A DNA stretch of 9,347 nt from positions 13,726 to 23,072 of the forward strand of contig DFXY01000008.1 of assembly GCA_002381945.1 (NCBI GenBank), in the 5' to 3' direction. Positions 1 through 5,415 of this stretch are shown here, one piece after another (positions within the stretch are counted from its first letter, which is position 1; the number at the start of each line of letters is the position of its first letter). The DNA comes from Bacteriovoracaceae bacterium UBA4096 (GTDB taxonomy: Bacteria > Bdellovibrionota > Bacteriovoracia > Bacteriovoracales > Bacteriovoracaceae). Made by a program: the position numbers and the translations under genes. The notes under the pieces were generated by a model. The model saw nothing but the letters and a program-made list of their open reading frames with translations, did no database searches and was not told where the DNA came from.

Positions 1-1106
1 GCGTAACTGACAAACCAATCCCGCTTACCATAAGGCTCACCACCGGTAAGACTACCAGTTTTGCCACCAATTTCCAATTTCTCAAGTAAGTACTTACTTC
101 TTCTAAAAGAAGATCGTGCAGTACCCTCAGTGATGGTTCCCATAAACAAGGTTCGAAGATCTTCACTGGTTCGAGGAGTGAGTACTACCTCATCTTTATT
201 TAAAGGAGGAAAAATAGTTTTTTTATCATTTAAACCTACCAGTGATTTTATTACGATCGGATGCCGGAGGACTCCACCATTAGCAACCACAGAGGCTATA
301 ACCGCTCCATGAACTGGACTCATGAGAGTATGACGATTTAGACCAGAAGAGAACTCGGCCAGATTATATTGATCCTGGGCCAGATTAAAAACAGAGGGAG
401 CTAAATTAACACCTTCAACAAGCTTTTTGTTAAAACCAAACTTTTCTGCCATTTTCTTCAAACCAGCTGGAGTCAAATTCTCAATAGCCGTTCGACCGAA
501 AATAACATTGTTAGAAGTAGCAAATGCCTTTTTCAAATCAAGACTTCTAATCCATCTTTGACGGCCAACTGGTTCTTTAAGCTGATGCTTATACAAAGTG
601 GTTGAACGACCAGTGAAGTGAAATTCAGTATCAGTATTTATATGAGTATTTTCTAAAAGGTCAGCGGCAGTAATGACTTTAAAGATACTGGCGGCAGGAT
701 GTGTGTTAGTAAAGGCCAGATCCCGGCCAAATACCTGTTTTTTACGAGAGTAGTCAACCGCTGCCAGTATATGGCCGGTTTCATTATCCATCACCACCAC
801 GGAAGTATAATCAGGGCGATAAAGCGAAAGTTGTTTTTTTATGAATTCTTCAAGTTCGGAGTTGAATGTATATTGCACATCATACTTAGAACTATCGTAA
901 TCAATTTGCTCATTCCAATCTTGATGATCAGAAAGAATCTTCTGAAAATCATCAGATTCTTGAACTGGCTTTTCGGAAGTAACAGTTGGCGCTGAAAAAA
1001 GAGTATTATCCTTAATAAAATTGAGATTCCCCCAAGCAGGGAAAGTAGACAATACTAAGAGGCAAAGCACTAGCCATGCTTTGCGGTTTAAATCCTTAAA
1101 AACCAT
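1..1106 (-). CDS. Penicillin-binding transpeptidase, 3' end cut by window edge
   Basis: Secreted or membrane-anchored DD-transpeptidase of the penicillin-binding protein/serine acyltransferase family, acting on peptidoglycan in the periplasm. Read on the minus strand from ATG at 1106-1104; 368 codons are visible and the frame is still open at the left edge. Residues 1-26 look like a signal peptide or anchor (basic start, hydrophobic WLVLCLLVL, possible signal peptidase site AWG at 24-26). The three active-site motifs are present in order: SIFK at 140-143 (Ser140 nucleophile, Lys143), SNN at 198-200 and KTG at 349-351. Only about 110 residues separate the signal from the SxxK motif, far fewer than in FtsI or PBP2, so the usual class B pedestal domain is absent or much reduced. 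The start lies 7 nt after the rlmE stop, with an AAGG inside the end of rlmE as a possible ribosome site, so the two genes are probably cotranscribed. The family call is firm; the specific substrate and role are not. Confidence 0.88.
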   Translation of the reverse strand, partial: MVFKDLNRKAWLVLCLLVLSTFPAWGNLNFIKDNTLFSAPTVTSEKPVQESDDFQKILSDHQDWNEQIDYDSSKYDVQYTFNSELEEFIKKQLSLYRPDYTSVVVMDNETGHILAAVDYSRKKQVFGRDLAFTNTHPAASIFKVITAADLLENTHINTDTEFHFTGRSTTLYKHQLKEPVGRQRWIRSLDLKKAFATSNNVIFGRTAIENLTPAGLKKMAEKFGFNKKLVEGVNLAPSVFNLAQDQYNLAEFSSGLNRHTLMSPVHGAVIASVVANGGVLRHPIVIKSLVGLNDKKTIFPPLNKDEVVLTPRTSEDLRTLFMGTITEGTARSSFRRSKYLLEKLEIGGKTGSLTGGEPYGKRDWFVSY

Positions 1107-1113
1107 GAAAGCA

Positions 1114-1710
1114 TTATGCCTTAAAGTTCTTTCCAATGACAAAAAATTCTTTACTGATACTTCTGGTAGATTTGGGCTTTAAATATTGGAACTCTTTGAA
1201 CAGGTTCTTCTGATCCTTGAGGAAGTTCTGAGCATGTTGTGAATCAAATACCTTAATGACGAAATTTCCACCTGGTTTTAAAAACTTTGGAAGTAAGCCA
1301 AAGACTGATTCCACTAAGTTGAGACTGCGGTCCTGATCCAAGGACTTAATCCCCGTAGTGTTTGGCGCCATGTCAGACAAAACTACATCAAACTGCCCAG
1401 TGACCCCCAACTGGGTAAGATCGTGAATATCAAAGATGTCTTTTTCATACACTCGAACGTTTTTGATCCCGGCAAGCTTCTTATTAAGTTCACGGATATC
1501 GATACCAACTACCAATCCATCATCCCCAATAACCCGACTAGTGTACTGTATCCATGAGCCTGGGTGATAACCGAAGTCAACCACTTGCATTCCGGGCCTT
1601 AAGATCTTGTATTTTTCATCTATCTCTTCAAGCTTATAAACACTTCGGGCAAGGAAGTTCTCACTCTTGGCCTTATTAAAATAGTGGTCTTTAACTTTAA
1701 AATTGCTCAT
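1114..1710 (-). CDS. rlmE: RlmE/FtsJ-type 23S rRNA (uridine-2'-O-)-methyltransferase
   Basis: SAM-dependent 2'-O-methyltransferase of the FtsJ family; in E. coli RlmE methylates U2552 of the 23S rRNA A-loop late in 50S assembly. The 198-residue length matches the family. The K-D-K-E catalytic tetrad is visible as Lys26 (RSVYKLEEID), Asp113 (LSDMAPN), Lys153 (VIKVF) and Glu188 (SKEFFVIG). The SAM-binding motif I is at 44-53, VDFGYHPGSW, which differs from the commoner DLGAAPGGW by a Tyr-His pair. Acidic motif II is GIDI at 69-72. It diverges from nth and is followed after 7 nt by the transpeptidase gene. The ATG at 1710 is preceded by AAGG at short spacing and by a -10-like box only 6 nt away, so the mRNA may be nearly leaderless. 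Family assignment is strong; exact target nucleotide is inferred from the family. Confidence 0.92.
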   Translation of the reverse strand: MSNFKVKDHYFNKAKSENFLARSVYKLEEIDEKYKILRPGMQVVDFGYHPGSWIQYTSRVIGDDGLVVGIDIRELNKKLAGIKNVRVYEKDIFDIHDLTQLGVTGQFDVVLSDMAPNTTGIKSLDQDRSLNLVESVFGLLPKFLKPGGNFVIKVFDSQHAQNFLKDQKNLFKEFQYLKPKSTRSISKEFFVIGKNFKA

Positions 1711-1716
1711 GTTGCC

Positions 1717-1746
1717 TTAATAGCAAGCTTTGATGAAATAGGCCAA
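1717..1746 (-). promoter_or_regulatory. Candidate rlmE promoter with extended -10
   Basis: On the minus strand, TGC-TATTAA (1725-1717) is an extended -10 element, and TTGGCC (1746-1741) 18 bp upstream is a weak -35 match. The -10 hexamer ends 6 nt before the rlmE ATG, placing the predicted transcript start at or next to the start codon. The weak -35 lies wholly within the left arm of the inverted repeat at 1738-1766. This is a motif reading only, with no transcript data. Confidence 0.5.
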
Positions 1747-1758
1747 CTTTGCTAGAAT
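1730..1758 (+). promoter_or_regulatory. Candidate nth promoter, predicted leaderless transcript
   Basis: A -35-like TTGATG (1730-1735) is separated by 17 bp from TAGAAT (1753-1758). This -10 is extended by an upstream TGC (1750-1752). Six bases (TGGCCT) separate the -10 from the nth ATG at 1765, so initiation would fall on the A of the start codon. No Shine-Dalgarno sequence is present upstream of nth, which fits a leaderless mRNA. Confidence 0.6.
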
Positions 1759-1766
1759 TGGCCTAT
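1738..1766. repeat. Perfect 9-bp inverted repeat, candidate operator
   Basis: ATAGGCCAA (1738-1746) and TTGGCCTAT (1758-1766) are exact reverse complements separated by 11 bp. The half-site centres are 20 bp apart, about two helical turns, a geometry expected for a dimeric DNA-binding regulator. The right arm includes the last base of the nth -10 and the first two bases of its start codon; the left arm covers the weak rlmE -35. Occupancy could therefore affect both promoters. The regulator is unknown. A hairpin role is less likely because only the last two bases of the repeat would be transcribed in a leaderless nth mRNA. Confidence 0.5.
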
Positions 1767-2469
1767 GAAAAAGACTGAATTAGCTGCCATCGTTTATGAA
1801 AGACTGAAAAAAGTTCACCCTGATGCCCATTGTGAGTTGAACCACTCCAATCCCTATGAACTCTTGTTAGCAACCATTCTCTCTGCTCAATGTACAGATG
1901 TCAGAGTAAATATGGTTACTCCAGCTTTATTTAAAAAGTATCCAACTCCCCAAAAACTCGCACGTGCCGAATTAGAAGATGTAGAAGAAGTTATTAAATC
2001 CATAAATTTTTTTCGGAACAAGAGTAAGAGCCTCATTGGTTGCGCTCAAATGCTAATGAATAAACATCAAGGAGAAATTCCCCGAAGCGTAGAGGCACTT
2101 AGTGAATTACCAGGAGTGGGACGCAAGACGGCCAATGTTGTGTTAGGTAATGCCTTTAACATCAATACTGGCATTGTAGTTGACACCCATGTAAAAAGAA
2201 CGGCCCATCTTTTAGGTCTGACTAAACAGACTGATCCCGTAAAAGTTGAAATTGATCTGATGAAGCTTTTCCCTAATGAACAATGGACTGATTTGTCTCA
2301 TCTCTTGATCTTTTTAGGGAGAAGGACATGTATTGCTCGCAGGCCTCAATGTGACTTGTGCAATCTTAAAGATGTCTGCGCAGCTAAGGATAAATTTCTG
2401 AAAGCTCCAAAAAAAGTTCCTCGTGACACCAAATTAAAGGTGGTTGGTAAAGCTTCTGCACGGAAGTGA
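1765..2469 (+). CDS. nth: Endonuclease III, base-excision DNA glycosylase/AP lyase
   Basis: Bifunctional glycosylase that removes oxidised pyrimidines from DNA and cleaves the resulting abasic site by beta-elimination. The 234-residue protein shows the family hallmarks: the helix-hairpin-helix LPGVGRKTA at 115-123 with catalytic Lys121, the catalytic Asp140 (VVDTHV), and a C-terminal [4Fe-4S] cluster ligand set Cys189-X6-Cys196-X2-Cys199-X5-Cys205. The E. coli enzyme is 211 residues; the excess here is a Lys/Arg-rich tail after Cys205. Residue 207 onward is encoded in the 86-bp overlap with the convergent cysQ-like gene, so the tail appears to have been gained by reading into the neighbour. 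There is no Shine-Dalgarno sequence; the ATG sits 6 nt after an extended -10, suggesting leaderless translation. No terminator is visible at its 3' end. Confidence 0.96.
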   Translation: MKKTELAAIVYERLKKVHPDAHCELNHSNPYELLLATILSAQCTDVRVNMVTPALFKKYPTPQKLARAELEDVEEVIKSINFFRNKSKSLIGCAQMLMNKHQGEIPRSVEALSELPGVGRKTANVVLGNAFNINTGIVVDTHVKRTAHLLGLTKQTDPVKVEIDLMKLFPNEQWTDLSHLLIFLGRRTCIARRPQCDLCNLKDVCAAKDKFLKAPKKVPRDTKLKVVGKASARK

Positions 2470-3118
2470 CCTCTCTACCTTGGGAATAGAACTTAAAACC
2501 AGCTTTTTGGCAAAGTATGGTTCCACCAGCTATATCCCAGATATTTTTTGGACGAAGGCTCACTACAAAATCACTTTTTCCTGCTGAAAGTCTTCCCAAT
2601 TTATAAGCAATACTTCCAACGGCGGTAAGATTAAATTTTTCCGTCACTTTCTTTTTAAATAATCCATTTTTCCACTCTGAGCGCGAGACCTCTCCACAGT
2701 AGGTACTCTTATCGATGAAATCCAGTTTTTGAACTTCACTAAAACATTCCCCCGTTTTGGGATTGTAGACCCAACCATCACCCTGAAACTTCTCACTTGG
2801 AAAAACCCCAATGGATATGGCCCAATCATCCCGTCCCTCAATATATTCGCGGGTACCATCCAATGGATCTAGCGCCAACAAGGGAAAGTTCCAGTTCGAG
2901 AACTTTTCTTCGGAATAAAAAGTGGTGTCAGGAAAATGCTCTTCCATTAAAAGTTCAATTTGTGCCGAAAGGGCCAGATCCAATTCTGTGACCGGAGAGC
3001 CATCAGATTTCTGAGTGATGTTGGGGTGAGAATAACGGCTCACCAAGTCATTCAGTGTAGCAATTTCTTCAATCATAATTTTGGCCAAAGAATTTCTCAA
3101 TAATACTTTTTTATCCAC
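2384..3118 (-). CDS. cysQ: Inositol-monophosphatase family protein, CysQ-like 3'(2'),5'-bisphosphate nucleotidase
   Basis: Mg-dependent phosphatase of the FIG/inositol monophosphatase superfamily. The CysQ branch hydrolyses 3'-phosphoadenosine 5'-phosphate to AMP, recycling the by-product of sulfate assimilation. The 244-residue sequence has KSDGSPVTELD at 37-47, the metal-binding SEE at 69-71, DPLDGTREYI at 84-93, GSIAYKLG at 168-175 and the second metal-site Asp195 in NIWDIAGG. The TREYIEGR stretch after DPLDGT resembles CysQ more than classical inositol monophosphatases, but substrate cannot be settled by eye. The start is GTG at 3118, chosen for an AGGA seven bases upstream. Its last 28 or so codons overlap the end of nth on the other strand. 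The terminator at 3211-3237 separates it from the small gene upstream, so it probably has its own promoter. Confidence 0.87.
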   Translation of the reverse strand: MDKKVLLRNSLAKIMIEEIATLNDLVSRYSHPNITQKSDGSPVTELDLALSAQIELLMEEHFPDTTFYSEEKFSNWNFPLLALDPLDGTREYIEGRDDWAISIGVFPSEKFQGDGWVYNPKTGECFSEVQKLDFIDKSTYCGEVSRSEWKNGLFKKKVTEKFNLTAVGSIAYKLGRLSAGKSDFVVSLRPKNIWDIAGGTILCQKAGFKFYSQGREVTSVQKLYQPPLIWCHEELFLELSEIYP

Positions 3119-3188
3119 AAATAGTTCCTAGTTTTCCACAATCTTTTTTGTTGTAAATTTCTAAACCCTTCTTACATTGCTCTGGTTC

Positions 3189-3216
3189 ATAATAGTAATT
3201 TTAACTAGATAAAAAA
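3189..3216 (-). promoter_or_regulatory. Weak candidate promoter for the cysQ-like gene
   Basis: On the minus strand TATTAT (3194-3189) is a five-of-six -10 match lying about 70 nt upstream of the GTG. The only -35 at a suitable distance is the T-tract of the preceding terminator, a poor match. Some promoter is needed here because the terminator just upstream should block readthrough. Confidence 0.28.
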
Positions 3217-3237
3217 AGGGAACCCTGAGGTTCCCTT
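3211..3237 (-). terminator. Rho-independent terminator of the small gene
   Basis: Read on the minus strand, a 9-bp perfect stem (AAGGGAACC / GGTTCCCTT, arms 3216-3224 and 3229-3237) with a 4-nt loop runs into seven consecutive T residues (3217-3211). It lies about 50 nt after the stop of the 78-residue gene, on the same strand, and insulates the cysQ-like gene. Confidence 0.88.
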
Positions 3238-3250
3238 ACATTCTTTTTCA

Positions 3251-3295
3251 CAACAATTGTTGACTAATTTAGTTTTCCCCAAAATTAGTTAACTA
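3251..3295. repeat. Cluster of short palindromes at the 3' end of the small gene
   Basis: Three dyad symmetries sit side by side: the 12-bp perfect palindrome CAACAATTGTTG (3251-3262), an 8-bp stem ACTAATTT/AAATTAGT (3263-3270 with 3282-3289, loop of 11), and the 10-bp palindrome TAGTTAACTA (3286-3295) that covers the stop codon of the small gene. They may fold the mRNA 3' end upstream of the terminator. Being A/T-rich, they could partly be chance. Confidence 0.4.
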
Positions 3296-3525
3296 GCTTC
3301 ATACATGGCCAGCATCTCCACATAACCGTCCTGGGCCATCGAAAGCGCAAATACTCCATCGGAGGCAGTATTATTCTCTCCGACAACACTGGTAACGAGT
3401 TTAACCCCTGAGGCATCGACATAGACAAAAGGCTGTTCTGGGTTAAGGGAAGTTTGGGACGTGAAGTGAGAATAACAAGAAGAAAAATCTTTAAAAACAG
3501 TAGCGGTTAAGGGTGCCTTGTACAA
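3289..3525 (-). CDS. Small protein of unknown function, 78 aa
   Basis: I do not recognise this protein. It is probably real because it has a complete expression unit on the minus strand: a good extended -10 promoter, a strong AAGGAGG ribosome site 4 nt before a TTG start (3525-3523), and a strong terminator about 50 nt beyond the TAA. The product is soluble-looking, with no signal peptide or membrane segment, and has one Cys (17). The first part is Ser/Thr/Phe-rich (SSCYSHFTSQTS at 15-26). The second half contains alternating hydrophobic stretches (FVYVDASGVKLVTSVV, 33-48) that look like beta strands. The C-terminus is Met-rich and acidic (EMLAMYEAS). It is monocistronic, or follows the 513-residue membrane-protein gene by readthrough, since no terminator was seen between them. 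Confidence 0.7.
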   Translation of the reverse strand: MYKAPLTATVFKDFSSCYSHFTSQTSLNPEQPFVYVDASGVKLVTSVVGENNTASDGVFALSMAQDGYVEMLAMYEAS

Positions 3526-3529
3526 AAGT

Positions 3530-3536
3530 CCTCCTT
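3530..3536 (-). promoter_or_regulatory. Shine-Dalgarno deciding the TTG start of the 78-aa gene
   Basis: AAGGAGG on the minus strand is followed by ACTT and then TTG. There is no ATG or GTG at suitable spacing in this frame, so TTG is the likely start. Confidence 0.75.
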
Positions 3537-3544
3537 GATCGCGT

Positions 3545-3563
3545 GAAGAGATCCATTCTCTTC
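3545..3563 (-). promoter_or_regulatory. Hairpin in the 5' leader of the 78-aa gene
   Basis: GAAGAGA and TCTCTTC form a 7-bp perfect stem around a 5-nt loop. A further ATCG/CGAT pairing flanks it across an asymmetric internal loop. It lies between the predicted transcript start and the Shine-Dalgarno. It has no T-tract, so it is a leader structure (stability or translation control) and not a terminator. Confidence 0.4.
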
Positions 3564-3578
3564 TCGATTCTTACATTC

Positions 3579-3608
3579 ATTGTAGCAAGCGCTCGTCGAA
3601 CGGTGCAA
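3579..3608 (-). promoter_or_regulatory. Promoter of the 78-aa gene
   Basis: On the minus strand, TACAAT (3584-3579) matches the -10 consensus at five of six positions. It is extended by TGC (3587-3585), and TTGCAC (3608-3603) lies 18 bp upstream as a weak -35. The predicted leader is about 45-50 nt and contains the hairpin and the strong ribosome site. The same TGC extension is seen at the nth and rlmE promoters. Confidence 0.6.
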
Positions 3609-3647
3609 AAGAAATATAGAGAAAGTAAGTAAATCTAAGATCTTAAC

Positions 3648-5189
3648 TTATTTCTCACGATTGATTAGCTCAACTATATCAGGAGGAGATTGATAGAAAT
3701 TAAATAGAATTCGGATCCGACCTTCAAAGTGGGAATCTAATAAGCAGACGATCACATAAATCATGTAAATGAAATTACGGCGTGAACGCAGACGCGAAAT
3801 TGATTGAAAAATCCACTCCAAAGGCAGAATACATAAGAACACTACAAACCATAATAAACCAAAGCTATGTGCCAGATCTTTTTCAACCGTCATTGATAGA
3901 ACGATGAGACAAACAATTAAAATGGTAAATTCTCTTAGTCTTTTCACATCCAGAGTAAGAGCTGTTAACGTCTTTCGCTGAGGTTTAAAGTTCATAATAA
4001 GCAAGGTAATAAGCCCAAGCACAGATAATGAATAGAAAGCTTTGCGCTTCAAAACCACCATTAAATACGAATTAAACTGTTTCCAGGTATAAGCATCTTC
4101 AAAAAAACGCAGATCAATATGAGTGATCATAGTTATGAGGATTAAAAACATCCCCAGTGAAGTGTATTTAACGAACTGTCCTCGATACCAGTCAGTATTT
4201 TCATTTAGAAAATAGAAATAGAGCAACGCCAGCCCCACCGGAAACAGAAACACGTAATTAAAATTTAAAACGACGCCGGTATAGCAGAGGAGTCCAAACA
4301 TCAAACCTGAGCGATAGGTAGAACTTTTAATACACCAAAGAATTGACCAAACCCAAAGAACTGAAAAGCAAGTAGTGGCAGATAAGAAAGGATCTTTCTT
4401 AAGAAATAAAGAAAAGGACCAGGTTGATATCAGCGCGAATAATCCCAGAATTGATAGTCTGCGGGACATGAAAAAGCGCATGATGCCATAGAAGGCCAGT
4501 AGGTAGAGTCCAAAACTAATGAAATAAAAATGCATACTCCAACCCAAATTCACCAGATGTGGGAATCGACGAAATGGGTAGAAATTCATATGGAGATAGT
4601 TCCATAACTGACCATGCATCTTCTCTTCTGGATCAACAATCAGCTTGAGAGTTTCAAGGTTACTCAGAAAAGGGAAGCTAGGCATACTCGTAATAAACAT
4701 GGCGAGGGTGAGAAATAAAACTGTCTTCTCAAAAGCATCGAGATATTTATATTCCGTGAACTGGGTGGAAACAGATTCTTCAATGATTTTCCCACGGGTC
4801 GGCCATGAATAGAACAAACCAACCACAACAAAGAAACCCCAGAAAAAATGGCGAACGATACTTTCAGGAATGAAAGACATCACGTTGAAAACTAACATCA
4901 TGGTGGCGTTACCAATAATTACCCGGTACAAAACCCGATCAATACTGGAGTTGGCCCTAAAATAAATCTTTAAACGGTGATCAATCTCTTTTCCCAGCAA
5001 ATACCACTGTCCGGCCATAAACATAAGATAGGCGAGCATTAAGAGGGATTGGACAAAGATGTTAATTTCCAGGGTTTTTTGGATCCAAACTGGTAATAGT
5101 AAAAATGAAAAATAGATAAGCAGCCGATTTACAAAGAATTTCGACTTGGCCCAGATAATATTTGAGTTTTTCGCTAAAGCTTTTTCCAT
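3648..5189 (-). CDS. Polytopic membrane protein, possibly GT-C glycosyltransferase-like
   Basis: Integral inner-membrane protein of 513 residues with roughly 12-14 hydrophobic helices. The more obvious ones are around 22-37, 43-65, 88-106, 113-128, 153-170, 214-238, 245-262, 268-286, 305-327, 342-357, 383-400, 420-433, 440-462 and 471-486. I do not recognise a named family with confidence. The part from about 153 looks like lipid-phosphate-dependent GT-C (PMT/ArnT-type) enzymes: a helix, a large loop with an acidic DPEE at 187-190, then helix pairs ending in KKDPFLSATT at 265-273, resembling the RPD-type loop of that fold. The N-terminal 150 residues would then be an extension. A generic transporter or O-antigen polymerase-like protein is the alternative. 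It diverges from the flagellar operon. The upstream GGA at short spacing is a weak ribosome site for the ATG at 5189. Confidence 0.75.
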   Translation of the reverse strand: MEKALAKNSNIIWAKSKFFVNRLLIYFSFLLLPVWIQKTLEINIFVQSLLMLAYLMFMAGQWYLLGKEIDHRLKIYFRANSSIDRVLYRVIIGNATMMLVFNVMSFIPESIVRHFFWGFFVVVGLFYSWPTRGKIIEESVSTQFTEYKYLDAFEKTVLFLTLAMFITSMPSFPFLSNLETLKLIVDPEEKMHGQLWNYLHMNFYPFRRFPHLVNLGWSMHFYFISFGLYLLAFYGIMRFFMSRRLSILGLFALISTWSFSLFLKKDPFLSATTCFSVLWVWSILWCIKSSTYRSGLMFGLLCYTGVVLNFNYVFLFPVGLALLYFYFLNENTDWYRGQFVKYTSLGMFLILITMITHIDLRFFEDAYTWKQFNSYLMVVLKRKAFYSLSVLGLITLLIMNFKPQRKTLTALTLDVKRLREFTILIVCLIVLSMTVEKDLAHSFGLLWFVVFLCILPLEWIFQSISRLRSRRNFIYMIYVIVCLLDSHFEGRIRILFNFYQSPPDIVELINREK

Positions 5190-5208
5190 AATATCCGATC
5201 AGAACAGT

Positions 5209-5227
5209 GGGACTTTCAAAAGGTCCC
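5209..5227. repeat. Short inverted repeat upstream of the membrane-protein gene
   Basis: GGGAC (5209-5213) and GTCCC (5223-5227) are inverted, with TTT and AAA between them allowing an extended but strained pairing. It lies 20 nt upstream of the membrane-protein start and could be a leader structure or protein site. Little more can be said. Confidence 0.3.
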
Positions 5228-5245
5228 AGACCCTAGACTAGATTC

Positions 5246-5284
5246 GAAAAAGAGAGAGGGAGTTGTTCACCTTCTCTCTTTTTC
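5246..5284. terminator. Long terminator-like hairpin in a divergent spacer
   Basis: Arms 5246-5260 and 5270-5284 pair over 15 bp (GAAAAAGAGAGA core, one G-T wobble) around a 9-nt loop. Both strands show a GAGAGA stem followed by a T5 run, so it could terminate transcription in either direction. It is unusual because the flanking genes diverge from it: no recognised gene ends here on either strand. It may therefore end a small RNA, attenuate one of the two leaders, or block pervasive transcription. Confidence 0.6.
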
Positions 5285-5371
5285 TCATTTCCAAGCAATA
5301 ATCGTAGCTCACTTTCTTCCCACTTGCGACAACAATGTCCCATGTTACTCTTATATTGGGTTAACAAGATG

Positions 5372-5397
5372 TAAACCCGACTCCAATCGTCCGCTAA
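5372..5397 (+). promoter_or_regulatory. Possible sigma-28 (FliA) type promoter of the flagellar operon
   Basis: TAAA (5372-5375) and TCCGCTAA (5390-5397) resemble the sigma-28 elements TAAAGTTT and GCCGATAA. The second element matches six of eight positions, but the first box is only half matched and the spacing is one base short of the E. coli optimum. It would give a very short leader with the Shine-Dalgarno near the 5' end. This is suggestive only; no good sigma-70 or sigma-54 site was found in the spacer. Confidence 0.3.
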
Positions 5398-5404
5398 CTT
5401 TCAT

Positions 5405-5409
5405 GGAGG
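5405..5409 (+). promoter_or_regulatory. Shine-Dalgarno deciding the TTG start of fliD
   Basis: GGAGG ends 6 nt before TTG at 5416. The ATG at 5403 is in another frame and stops after 12 codons, so TTG is the start, giving a normal FliD N-terminus (MGISFGSINSGLP). Confidence 0.8.
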
Positions 5410-5415
5410 AAAGAT

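Noticed and set aside
61..312. Plus-strand open frame of 83 codons
   Set aside because: It is antisense to the transpeptidase gene, has no ribosome site and low-complexity Ser/Thr-rich content; the minus-strand frame carries SxxK, SxN and KTG motifs.
699..995. Plus-strand open frame of 98 codons
   Set aside because: Antisense shadow of the N-terminal half of the transpeptidase; no ribosome site or recognisable domain.
2644..2991. Open frames on both strands inside the cysQ-like gene
   Set aside because: The cysQ frame holds all family motifs; the others have no start signals or coding character.
3634..3647. TAAGATCTTA palindrome just after the membrane-protein stop, considered as a terminator
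   Set aside because: The 10-bp palindrome has no loop and no T-tract, so it does not qualify; readthrough into the 78-aa gene remains possible.
5233..5343. Minus-strand frame of 36 codons starting MGHCCRKW in the divergent spacer
   Set aside because: Only a weak ribosome-like AAGAG precedes it and the long hairpin lies inside it, so the sequence is better explained as non-coding.
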